A DNA stretch of 64,000 bases from Butyrivibrio sp. INlla14 (GTDB lineage Bacteria; Bacillota; Clostridia; Lachnospirales; Lachnospiraceae): positions 1 through 64,000 of the forward strand of contig NZ_FMVS01000004.1 of NCBI RefSeq assembly GCF_900102515.1, given 5' to 3'. The position numbers were made by a program, and so were the translations under genes. Shown here piece after piece: positions 43,051-50,759 of this stretch; the stretch's first letter is position 1; every line of letters starts with the position of its first letter. The notes under the pieces were generated by a model. That model saw only the letters and a list, made by a program, of their open reading frames with translations. It did not search any database and was not told the DNA's origin.

Positions 43051-44105
43051 GGTAACACCTCCCCTGTGATCTCGTTCCTTATTTTCCAGCACTGCGGATC
43101 CGCAGCATAAAAATCTCCGTATGTGCCCTTTGCTACTGCAGGACACCCCCTGCACCAGGGCTTTAGTTCGCACTTGGAGCACTTGCTGAACTTCTCATAC
43201 TCTCTGTAGCTTTCCATTCTACATACCCACACATCCACAAGTCTGTCCTCGAAGACATTTCCGACTTTGCTCTCTGCCACTCTGCGGCAGGCATATATAT
43301 CACCGTTTGGAAGGATCGTGATATGGCAGTTGCCACAGTTGCATCCACCGTAGATCATTCCCTCTTTTACATTCTCTGGGATCTTATACTCTCCGTTTTC
43401 ATATTCATATAGCGTCCAAAGGTGGTCTTTCTTGTTAAAGTAGGTATCACATCCTTCCGCTTCATATTCTTTGAATTTCTTGTCACATACAGTCAGAAGC
43501 TCTCTGTATTCCTGCGCGGTCATGGATGCATCCAGTTCACCGCCACTTGGCACATATCTTGAAAAAGCAAATACGTTTGCACCTGCCTTAACTGCTGCAT
43601 CTATGATACCCGGAACCTCCATGCGGTTTGTTTTTGAAACCGTAGTCATGATTACGCTGCGGATTCCCGCCTTATTGATACAGGTGATCTTTTCAAGCGT
43701 ACAGTCAAAGGACCCCGGCTTTCTGAACCAGTCATGAGTTTCACGAAGCCCGTCAAGGGAAAGCTGGTACTTCTCGCACCCATACCCTTTAAGTTCCATA
43801 CAGACCTGATCGTTTAAGTGGAAAGGATTCCCCAGGATCGTAAACTTGATATCATGTTCCTTCATCAATGACAGAAGTCTCCAGAAATCCGGATGCAGGA
43901 TCGGATCTCCGCCCGTGATGTAGAAATACGGCGTGCGGCCATACATTTCACAGAAATCAAGGCAGTTATAGAACGTATCCTCCATCTGTTTCCAGTTCAT
44001 AGACTGCAGACAGGTATGATTTCCTGCCGAGTAGATGTAGCAGTGCTTACATCTCTGATCGCATTCATCCGTTATATGCCATTGGAATGAAAAGTAGGCC
44101 GCCAT
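43044..44105 (-). CDS. radical SAM/SPASM peptide maturase, ACGX system
   Basis: 353 residues. CDQRCKHC (C15, C19, C22) is the CX3CX2C radical SAM cluster. FYITGGDPILHPDFW is the SAM-binding region. The C-terminal SPASM domain has further Cys groups (GGCNCGNC, ACRR, CSKCELKPWCRGC, DPQCW) for extra iron-sulfur clusters. Such enzymes install thioether bonds or other links in Cys-rich peptides. It follows the peptide gene by 24 bp (RBS AGGAGGG), so that peptide is the likely substrate. The product is unknown. Confidence 0.92.
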   Translation of the reverse strand: MAAYFSFQWHITDECDQRCKHCYIYSAGNHTCLQSMNWKQMEDTFYNCLDFCEMYGRTPYFYITGGDPILHPDFWRLLSLMKEHDIKFTILGNPFHLNDQVCMELKGYGCEKYQLSLDGLRETHDWFRKPGSFDCTLEKITCINKAGIRSVIMTTVSKTNRMEVPGIIDAAVKAGANVFAFSRYVPSGGELDASMTAQEYRELLTVCDKKFKEYEAEGCDTYFNKKDHLWTLYEYENGEYKIPENVKEGMIYGGCNCGNCHITILPNGDIYACRRVAESKVGNVFEDRLVDVWVCRMESYREYEKFSKCSKCELKPWCRGCPAVAKGTYGDFYAADPQCWKIRNEITGEVLPC

Positions 44106-44129
44106 GTCCGTATCCCTCCTATGATCTTC

Positions 44130-44291
44130 TTATTTGTCCCCTGCTCCGCAAGCACTACCACAAGCTGCAGGTTTCTCTTCAGGCTTATCGGCTGCTCCGC
44201 AAGCTGCAGGTGCTTCAGCATGCTTGTCTCCCGCTCCGCAAGCGCTTCCCTTCACGTTCTCGTTCCATCCTGAAATGTTTGTCAATGCCAT
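44130..44291 (-). CDS. ACG-repeat RiPP precursor peptide
   Basis: 53 residues from the ATG at 44291 (AGGAGG upstream). Leader MALTNISGWNENVKGS, then a core with four ACG units (Cys at 18, 31, 44, 48): two SACGAGDK blocks, an AACGAADK and Ala/Glu/Pro/Lys linkers. This is the ACGX-repeat peptide type that accompanies a dedicated radical SAM/SPASM enzyme (family knowledge). The ribosomal peptide probably becomes thioether- or otherwise cross-linked at its Cys residues. No peptidase or exporter is adjacent. Confidence 0.88.
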   Translation of the reverse strand: MALTNISGWNENVKGSACGAGDKHAEAPAACGAADKPEEKPAACGSACGAGDK

Positions 44292-44348
44292 GATATATAC
44301 CTCCTGTAAATTGAGTTCAGTAGGCCCTATTGCCTTCCTGTTGTCATG

Positions 44349-44377
44349 ATTATCACAGAGGGTGAGAAACATTGTAA
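44349..44377 (-). promoter_or_regulatory. probable promoter of the RiPP/SirTM operon
   Basis: TTACAA (44377-44372), a 17-bp spacer and GATAAT (44354-44349) on the minus strand, 58 bp before the peptide start. Confidence 0.45.
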
Positions 44378-44398
44378 GTACGCACTTTTTTATTAGAT

Positions 44399-44416
44399 AG
44401 TTACCTTTTTGTAACT
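44399..44416. promoter_or_regulatory. probable HxlR operator
   Basis: AGTTAC-N6-GTAACT, a perfect inverted repeat between the divergent promoters; a further GTAAC half-site lies at 44454-44458. HxlR/YodB-type repressors bind such dyads. Confidence 0.6.
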
Positions 44417-44418
44417 TA

Positions 44419-44447
44419 TTGACTTACAGAAGCTAAAACAATACAAT
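44419..44447 (+). promoter_or_regulatory. promoter of the HxlR gene
   Basis: TTGACT (44419-44424), a 17-bp spacer and TACAAT (44442-44447). The operator lies 2 bp upstream of the -35 box. Confidence 0.65.
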
Positions 44448-44497
44448 TTATATGTAACATTCAAATATGAAGTTTTGTGAAAAATGAGGTGCTGATC

Positions 44498-44827
44498 ATG
44501 AAAACAAAGGATGAATTACCTGATTGTCCGGTGGCTACTACAGTCAGCCTTATCGGCAGCAAATGGAAACTGCTTATCATGCGAAATCTCCTTGTCCGTC
44601 CCTGGCGGTTTAATGAATTACAGAAATCCCTTGACGGGATCAGTCAGAAGGTACTTACAGACAGCTTGCGTTCCATGGAGGCAGACGGTATCATTACCCG
44701 AACCGTATATCCCGAAGTTCCACCCCGGGTTGAATACGCATTAAGTGATCTCGGCGAGTCCATGCGACCGATCATAAAGTCTATGGAAGTCTGGGGCAAT
44801 AACTACAAACAAGGACTTGAAGAATGA
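44498..44827 (+). CDS. HxlR-family redox-type regulator
   Basis: 109 residues from the ATG at 44498, with GAGGTG upstream. Winged helix: ATTVSLIGSKWKLLIMRNLL, WRFNELQKSLDGISQKVLTDSLRSMEADGII, EYALSDLGESM. The N-terminal DCPV carries the conserved Cys that in YodB/HypR-type members senses electrophiles or disulfide stress. It is divergent from the RiPP operon and probably represses it. The stress link is inferred from the family. Confidence 0.9.
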   Translation: MKTKDELPDCPVATTVSLIGSKWKLLIMRNLLVRPWRFNELQKSLDGISQKVLTDSLRSMEADGIITRTVYPEVPPRVEYALSDLGESMRPIIKSMEVWGNNYKQGLEE

Positions 44828-44830
44828 AAC

Positions 44831-44868
44831 AAAAATGGCGGTTATGATTTCTCATTTCCGCCATTTTT
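44831..44868. terminator. bidirectional terminator
   Basis: AAAAATGGCGG and CCGCCATTTTT, 11-bp perfect stem. It can end both hxlR and the abiEii remnant. Confidence 0.85.
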
Positions 44869-44983
44869 AAATCCCGACCTTATATTATTTTCCGGTATAA
44901 TCGGCAATGCGCTTTTTCTGTGCCATCCCAAAATAGCCCATTTTACATAAAAAAGCGAATAAATAGTCACCTCTTTATTTACT

Positions 44984-45603
44984 TCATAATGATTTAATAA
45001 ACTCCAAATCTTTTTTAAGAACAGCCTCAACTGGCATATCAAGCCAGTTCTTACCAGATCTTGAAACAGAATCTACATAAGCCTTATTGCTAAAAACTCT
45101 TTCCACACGTTTAACAACATCGTCCATTGTTGCTACGTTTCTAAGTGTTTCATCAGAAATGATATACTTACCAATACAATCTCTAAGTTGCTCCTTGTCC
45201 ACATCATCGCTTAGATAACAGATATCAAATACATCCTTATATCTCGTCGATCTACTTGCAAATCGAACAAGTGATTTCAGTTTTTCTGTACTCATCTGCG
45301 CTTTGGAATTAATCAAAAGACTAACTGCATCTTCCTGAAATCCTATATCAAAAGCATAATCTTCCTGCTCCAATGATAAATCAGCATGAACACCTATATC
45401 CATTTTTAGTGATAAAACTGTATCATTTGAATCCGTTATAGTTATAGTAATCCTTTTTCCTTTGTAGTCTTGATGGTTGCATTCCTCGCCATTCCGCTTT
45501 CTGCAATTGCCTTGAGTACTATATCCTGACAGAGCTTAGATTCTGCGTTTGCTTCGCTATACCCCTCTGTTTTTATCTTTTCTACCTCATCCCTTAAATT
45601 CAT
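44984..45603 (-). pseudogene. AbiEii nucleotidyltransferase toxin, internally deleted
   Basis: The 5' part (MNLRDEVEKIKTEGYSEANAES...SGMARNATIK, 45603-~45465) is the start of AbiEii. The frame then shifts to DYKGKRITITITDSNDTVLSLKMDIGVHADL and the C-terminal ~140 residues, ending KKDLEFIKSL. Missing between them is the GSxxxDxD region that holds the catalytic Asps. The product ends at 45442. The toxin should be inactive, although the antitoxin is intact. Confidence 0.8.
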
Positions 45604-45607
45604 GAAA

Positions 45608-46150
45608 TCAAAGAACCTCCATCTGTATCTGATTCATAAGTGTATTACCATTTCGGAACATGTAGGCATACTCCTCAACAAGTCCAAAATCCATTTCCTC
45701 TACTACGCGCCTATAGTTTTGTATTATCTCCTTGTACAAATCAAACGGTACGCTTTTTCTAAAGCGCATAAGTTCTATAAGCATTCTCTCCCTATCATAT
45801 ATCCTAATACTCGAATTATTATACTTCATCTCAATTATGCCAGGCTCAAAAATATCATCTTTGAGAAAAGACTGTATTACTCTTTGATCCTTAATCCTTG
45901 AATCCTCTCGCCGAGTTGCAAGATGAAAATGATCCGGTATCACATCTGTAAGTGAATGGTAATAAAACGCACTTTTTCCGGTAAACACTGCCCTCGGAAA
46001 TTTACTTGTTATGATATCCAGATCCGAAGTATTTCTTACAGTAGAATATATCCCCTTTTCTTTCATAAAGAGCTCTCCCTTGCTCAGCTCTTTCTTGATC
46101 TTATAATCCGATCCATATTTTTCAATACATTCATTATAGGTAAGAACCAT
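45608..46150 (-). CDS. abiEi: AbiEi-type antitoxin and transcriptional repressor
   Basis: 180 residues from the ATG at 46150 (RBS AAAGGAGG). N-terminal winged helix (LSKGELFMKEKGIYS, SDLDIITSKFPRAVFTGKSAFYYHSLT) and the AbiEi C-terminal domain (DRERMLIELMRFRKSVPFDLYKEIIQNYR). AbiEi proteins repress the operon by binding inverted repeats, and two such sites lie upstream. Toxin-gene start is 4 bp after the stop. Confidence 0.88.
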   Translation of the reverse strand: MVLTYNECIEKYGSDYKIKKELSKGELFMKEKGIYSTVRNTSDLDIITSKFPRAVFTGKSAFYYHSLTDVIPDHFHLATRREDSRIKDQRVIQSFLKDDIFEPGIIEMKYNNSSIRIYDRERMLIELMRFRKSVPFDLYKEIIQNYRRVVEEMDFGLVEEYAYMFRNGNTLMNQIQMEVL

Positions 46151-46192
46151 GTTGTGCCTCCTTTGCTGAAGGTTTAGCATTTTAAAGCAATC

Positions 46193-46220
46193 ATACACAC
46201 ATAGCTGTACAAGTGTGTAT
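46193..46220. promoter_or_regulatory. AbiEi operator, copy 1
   Basis: ATACACAC-N12-GTGTGTAT, 43 bp upstream of the abiEi start. Confidence 0.6.
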
Positions 46221-46277
46221 TTTTACTTTAATAGTACAACATCACTCAGGATAAATCAATTACATATTCAAGTATAT

Positions 46278-46304
46278 ATACACACATTTGCTCTTCGTGT
46301 GTAT
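46278..46304. promoter_or_regulatory. AbiEi operator, copy 2
   Basis: ATACACAC-N11-GTGTGTAT. The right arms of the two copies, with ATTTTTAC after them, are 84 bp apart, about eight helical turns. The other ~180 bp up to the Nudix gene hold only an imperfect hairpin (~46331-46370). Confidence 0.6.
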
Positions 46305-46482
46305 TTTTACTGTAATGTTTTAATAAAAATAATGGAAATGCCATTGCTTCAACCCAAGCATTCCCATTTTATGCAAGAAATATACAGATTGTTAAAGAAT
46401 TTGTAAGCATTTTATCTTGATACATAAACAATCGGTGTAAGACCAAACAAAAAACAGACTTCATCCCGACAAATCTTGGAAT

Positions 46483-46908
46483 TTAATGAGCCATTGCTTG
46501 TTCTATAGCCCATCTTTGCATCTCTAAATACATCTTATTTTCAATATCTTCAACTTTAACAAATTTAAAAACATGGTCAGGTTCAACTGGTTCTTTTACC
46601 TTATCCAATAGTTTTCCAACATAATATGTCTGAATAGGATGAAAATATCCTATCGTCGGATGTAGCATGTAGGTTTCTGCAGAACCAACTTTTCCACCAA
46701 TTTCAACCTCATATCCAGACTCTTCTAAGCATTCACGTTTAATGCAATGAAAATCTGTTTCATCGGCATCCAAACCTCCGCCTAATAAAAAATAACCTTT
46801 TGGCGTTTCTACGACACCAACTTCATTTCCTTTAACCGGAATAATATAAGCGCCTATTCTGTCTTTATATTCTTTATCTTCTTTTGTGCCAAAAATCTTA
46901 TGCATCAT
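46483..46908 (-). CDS. Nudix hydrolase
   Basis: 141 residues. Complete Nudix box GGLDADETDFHCIKRECLEESGY (residues ~44-66, REUxEExGU intact). The N-terminal part VGVVETPKGYFLLGGG and the Tyr-rich strand region PTIGYFHPIQTYYVGK match MutT/ADP-ribose-type members. Substrate unknown. An ADP-ribose role beside the SirTM locus would be a guess, 2 kb away with a TA locus between. Confidence 0.88.
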   Translation of the reverse strand: MMHKIFGTKEDKEYKDRIGAYIIPVKGNEVGVVETPKGYFLLGGGLDADETDFHCIKRECLEESGYEVEIGGKVGSAETYMLHPTIGYFHPIQTYYVGKLLDKVKEPVEPDHVFKFVKVEDIENKMYLEMQRWAIEQAMAH

Positions 46909-46978
46909 TACCTCTACAAATCTCGACTTTTCTTAATAAAATTTACTGGAACATAATAAAAGGGTGATTCTTGTCGCC

Positions 46979-47137
46979 TCATCCAATCATCGGTTTAATT
47001 ATCGTCATTATTGTCTCTACAGCATCATCGACAAATTTGTCCGACATCTCTTTTGTAAGATACTGATAATTTCTGTGAAGATCGCCATGATTGTCACTGT
47101 GATAAAAGCCGCAATATACTCCTGCCATAACCAGCAT
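46979..47137 (-). pseudogene. possible remnant of a small membrane protein
   Basis: Minus-strand frame with a hydrophobic start (SIVSAIAMLVMAGVYCGFY) and a soluble end (DLHRNYQYLTKEMSDKFVDDAVETIM). Frame open upstream of the ATG at 47137 to a stop, with no SD. It looks coding-like; identity unknown. Confidence 0.4.
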
Positions 47138-47235
47138 TGCTATTGCAGACACTATAGAAAGAATGGTCTCAATATAGTCCCTTGGGTTAAGACGAGGTCA
47201 ACACACTTTTGGGGGCGATTTTTCCCATGTTATAG

Positions 47236-47263
47236 AAAAAACCTTGGGTCAACCCAAGGTTTT
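47236..47263 (-). terminator. intrinsic terminator at the MerR stop codon
   Basis: On the minus strand AAAACCTTGGG-TTGA-CCCAAGGTTTT then T's. The stop codon of the MerR C-terminal frame lies in the loop. Confidence 0.85.
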
Positions 47264-47840
47264 GAAAGTGTAAATGCCATATTGTATTTCAATGTCTGTT
47301 TTGTTTTCAAGAATACTCCAGTCGTTAGATTCCTTTGTTAAAAGAATATTTTTCGTTTTGTAGGCTGAATGCTTTTGAAATCCAAGGTTTTTCATATCAT
47401 CAAAGAATTTCTTTTCATCAGGGCTTGGCGGATCTGCCACATGAAAAATAGTCTTAAAGCTGTCTACGATTGCCCCTTTTGAAAGAAAAGCCTTTGTTGT
47501 ACTCAGACAGCTTATCTTCGATTATCTTGTTTACCCTCTGAAGCTTTTCAATCTCTTTCTGATTTTCCAAAAGCTTCTTTTCAAAATCAGTCTTAAAGCT
47601 GCCAAGATAGCTGTACGTACTACTGGTAAACATAGTCTGCACGAGCAGGTATGCCTTCATTTCATCCAGCCTGAAATTCATGCTCTTCAAAAGCAGGATT
47701 GTATCCATTACCCCATCATCAATTTCAGAGAAGTTATACTGTGTATTCTCCCGAAGTGGCGTAAGCAAGCCTTCGTTTATATAGTGACGGACTGTATCAA
47801 CAGTTACCTGATGCTTTTTGGCAAATTCTCCAATCTTCAT
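47249..47840 (-). pseudogene. MerR-family regulator with a one-base frameshift
   Basis: N-terminal 128 residues: MKIGEFAKKHQVTVDTVRHYINEGLL is the MerR HTH, followed by a coiled coil (LLENQKEIEKLQRVNKIIEDKL). The frame ends at 47454, but removing one A from AAAA at 47486-47489 joins it to FLSKGAIVDSFKTIFHVADPPSPDEKKFFDDM and on to 47249. The full protein would have ~195 residues. Either a pseudogene or a sequencing error. Confidence 0.8.
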
Positions 47841-48000
47841 ACATATATTCTCACTTATTTTTAAGCTTATCCACCAATTCTCAAAACCACTTTTCTACAT
47901 TCTGAAACTATGAAAAAATCAATCTTCCGTCAAATTTCAAAAGCCGTGAATGTAACATAATAAAAGTGACCTACGCATGCTCGGATACACCTTTGTTATA

Positions 48001-49434
48001 TCATACAAATAAATCTTCCAATGTTATCACATTAGTAAATATATCACTATAGGTATTTTTCTTTAATCCATAAGTCGTTACCAGCGTATTTCTGACTACT
48101 TTTTTTCTGGAAATCTTTTCCATTACAAGTCTGTCTCTAGTCCGCATCTTTTCTTCATAATTATAGTCAACTGAAAATTCACCACTATAAAACTTTAACT
48201 CACAGAGGTTCACTACATTATCTGCGCGGTCTATCAGAAGATCTATCTGAGTTCCTTCTGAATCATCAGTTTTTTCCTTTATCCACATAGACATACTTGA
48301 TTCAACACCGCTGATCTCAAGGGATTTCTTTATCTGAGGATAATGCAGGTAACAGACATTTTCAAAAGCCAGACCTCTCCAAATATTTAAACTGCTTGAG
48401 TTTACATTGGATTGCCAGAAGTTTTCTCTTTTCTTTTGGCCTTTAATAAAGTGTAAGTATGTAAGGCAATACGAATCTGACAATCTGTATTTTTCTTCCC
48501 TTTTGCCATCGGCAAATGGAATATATTTTATCAAGAAATCGCTTTCCTCAAGTGCAGACAAAATCTTATTTAGTTCACTACCTGATATATCCTTAAATTT
48601 TTCAGCTATTTCGCTTCTTGTATATCCTATGCTCTTTTCAAATAAAAACTCAACAATTTCTCTAGTTTTAGTAGGTTTATCAAACGCTGATGTAAAGAGG
48701 TTTTCATATTCTCCTTTCAGCATCGGGTTTTCATTAAACAATATCCTGTCAATGTTCTGAGCTAGTCTCAACCTGCCATCCATATATCCAAGATAAAATG
48801 GGACTCCCCCAAATACCATATAGCTTTGCGCAATATCATACCTTGAGAATTGGATGTTTTGACTCAGGAAATATTCTTCACATTCTCTTAGTGTAAAGGG
48901 CGACAATTTGATCTTATGTGTAATTCTGTTATAAAGACCACCTCTGTTATTTATCAGCTTGTTCTGAATCCACGAATTAGCGCTTCCGCATACTATCAGC
49001 ATAATATTCCCACGTTCATTACACCAACCATTATAGAATTCTTCGAAAGCAGAAATGAATCGGGATCTCTTGGTATCCATCCATGGGAGTTCATCAATAA
49101 AAACCACCTGCTTTGAACCATCATCTTTTTCTGTAAGCAGCTTCTTAAGCATAAAAAATGCCTCAAGCCAACTAGATGGCCTTGCGCTTTTTTTCATTCC
49201 GTACATCTGTAGGGAAAGATAAAAGCTTTCAAGCTGATCTTTTAATGTGACGCTTTCTCCCTTTTCATTAACAGGTGACAATCCAGTATGATGAAAAGCA
49301 TACATTCCTCTAAACGTGTTGTTGACCAGAAATGTTTTTCCAACACGTCTTCTACCATAGATCACCACTAGGTCTGACTGCTTTCTTTCATATATCCTAT
49401 TCAGTTCTTCTTGCTCTTTTATTCTTCCTATCAT
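48001..49434 (-). CDS. AAA ATPase with DUF234 C-terminus (paralog)
   Basis: 477 residues, related to 29928-31367 throughout. Walker A IYGRRRVGKTFLV, Walker B VVFIDELPWMDTKRSRF, sensor VCGSANSWI, winged helix GYTRSEIAEKFKDISG. The C-terminus has GTQIDLLIDRADNVVNLCELKF with D and E-x-K of a PD-(D/E)XK-like fold. A 21-bp palindrome lies 42-98 bp upstream. The family is found as many copies in clostridia and archaea, with no settled role. Confidence 0.87.
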   Translation of the reverse strand: MIGRIKEQEELNRIYERKQSDLVVIYGRRRVGKTFLVNNTFRGMYAFHHTGLSPVNEKGESVTLKDQLESFYLSLQMYGMKKSARPSSWLEAFFMLKKLLTEKDDGSKQVVFIDELPWMDTKRSRFISAFEEFYNGWCNERGNIMLIVCGSANSWIQNKLINNRGGLYNRITHKIKLSPFTLRECEEYFLSQNIQFSRYDIAQSYMVFGGVPFYLGYMDGRLRLAQNIDRILFNENPMLKGEYENLFTSAFDKPTKTREIVEFLFEKSIGYTRSEIAEKFKDISGSELNKILSALEESDFLIKYIPFADGKREEKYRLSDSYCLTYLHFIKGQKKRENFWQSNVNSSSLNIWRGLAFENVCYLHYPQIKKSLEISGVESSMSMWIKEKTDDSEGTQIDLLIDRADNVVNLCELKFYSGEFSVDYNYEEKMRTRDRLVMEKISRKKVVRNTLVTTYGLKKNTYSDIFTNVITLEDLFV

Positions 49435-49475
49435 GATTACAATTATATCTTATTTGTCCTATTTGTCAATTTATA

Positions 49476-49532
49476 AATGATAACAGGACAAATATAACGC
49501 ATTTATAGCCTTATATTTGTCCTGTTATCATT
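49476..49532. repeat. 21-bp perfect inverted repeat upstream of the ATPase gene
   Basis: AATGATAACAGGACAAATAT(A) at 49476-49496 and its exact complement at 49512-49532, loop 15 nt. An extra TATTTGTCCT half-copy lies at 49450-49460. Confidence 0.8.
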
Positions 49533-49650
49533 ATTCTGGCGCTACTAGGATTATTATAATTGAGAAAACAACTATATGATGTTTTAGTAAATAAATCGGT
49601 TCGAAAGTCAAGGACTTCTTTTTGACAGATTTTAATTATTCATGGAACTT

Positions 49651-49688
49651 AAATTAAAAAATCTCAGCAAGCCTAAACCTGCTGAGAT
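49651..49688 (-). terminator. intrinsic terminator of the ABC-fusion gene
   Basis: ATCTCAGCA and TGCTGAGAT pair; the minus strand continues with TTTTTT. Confidence 0.8.
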
Positions 49689-49751
49689 CATCATCTCATG
49701 TAAACGTCGAGGAACTTAATAACCGGAGCATAGTGAAAAATAAGCAAATAA

Positions 49752-50738
49752 TCAGCATACTTCTTTAACATCATCGTTATAGTACTGGGCCTGTGCATTC
49801 CACAGCTCATAATACTTTCCAGTTGTATCTGCAAGTAATTGCTCATGTGTACCTTTCTGAATAACGCCACCTTCATGGAAAACTGCTATTTCATCGCAGA
49901 ACTTACATGATGAAAGTCTGTGGCTGATGTATACCGCAGTCTTATCTCCAACTATATCGTTGAACTTGCTGTAAATCTCTGCCTCAGCCACCGGATCAAG
50001 AGCTGCAGTGGGCTCATCAAGAATGACAAATGGCGCATCTTTGTAAAGAGCTCTGGCAAGAGCAATCTTCTGGGCTTCTCCTCCGGAAACCTCAACGCCC
50101 TCCTTATCAAGCTTCTTATAAAGAAATGTATCCAGTCCTTTAGGAAGCCGCTTTAATCTATCAGCAAAGCCGGCTTTTTCAAGACATCTTGTAACTTCAT
50201 CCCTGTCATAATCAGAGCTTGTAGCGACATTTTCTCCAAGAGGCATAGCAAAAAGCTTGAAATCCTGGAATACAATGGAAAAGATATTCATGTATTCATC
50301 ATATCGATACTTCTTTATATCTATGCCATTTAAAAGAATCGTACCTTCTGTGGGATCATAGAGTCTGCATAAAAGTTTAATAAAGGTAGTCTTGCCACTT
50401 CCGTTCATTCCGACAACAGCAAGCTTCTCTCCTACTGTAAACTTAAGATTTACGTTCTTCAGGGCATAATTATCACTTCCGGGATATTTGAAAGAAACGT
50501 CTCTAAACTCTACTTCATAGTGGGTATCGCTGCGTTTCTCTGTAGTAAGGCTTCCCTGATACATGTTGTTGGGATAGTCCAAGAACTCAAAAGTGTCAGC
50601 AAGGAATCTGGCTATATCCAGTGAATATGGCATTATACCGCCAAAGCCCCAGTCAATTATATAAGCCTTTCCGCCAGAGCCAACAGTATTAAACTCCATA
50701 AAATCAACATTACTATTCTCATACCTACCAATATTCAA
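49752..50738 (-). pseudogene. APH remnant fused to ABC exporter nucleotide-binding domain
   Basis: 328 residues. Residues 1-~48 (AYIIDWGFGGIMPYSLDIARFLA) are the metal-binding end of an APH-like kinase. From FEFLDYPNNMYQG on it is an ABC exporter NBD with Walker A GMNGSGKTTF, signature EVSGGEAQKIALARAL, Walker B FVILDEPTAALD. The membrane domain of the exporter is absent, so a deletion fused two genes in frame. It cannot transport alone. It follows the MFS gene by 22 bp. Confidence 0.75.
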
Positions 50739-50759
50739 TGGTATACGCCTCCGTCCTCG

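Noticed and set aside
44134..44349. A plus-strand frame opposite the RiPP precursor
   Set aside because: It exists only because the repeated codons of the peptide lack stops in antisense; no SD, and the minus frame has AGGAGG and known family features.
46483..46908. Adding the Nudix gene to the SirTM/macrodomain ADP-ribose system
   Set aside because: It is separated by a complete TA locus and terminator and lacks shared promoters; the link would be speculation.
46964..47341. A plus-strand frame of 125 codons
   Set aside because: It runs antisense to the MerR end and the small membrane-protein remnant, through a terminator, with Cys/His-rich atypical composition.
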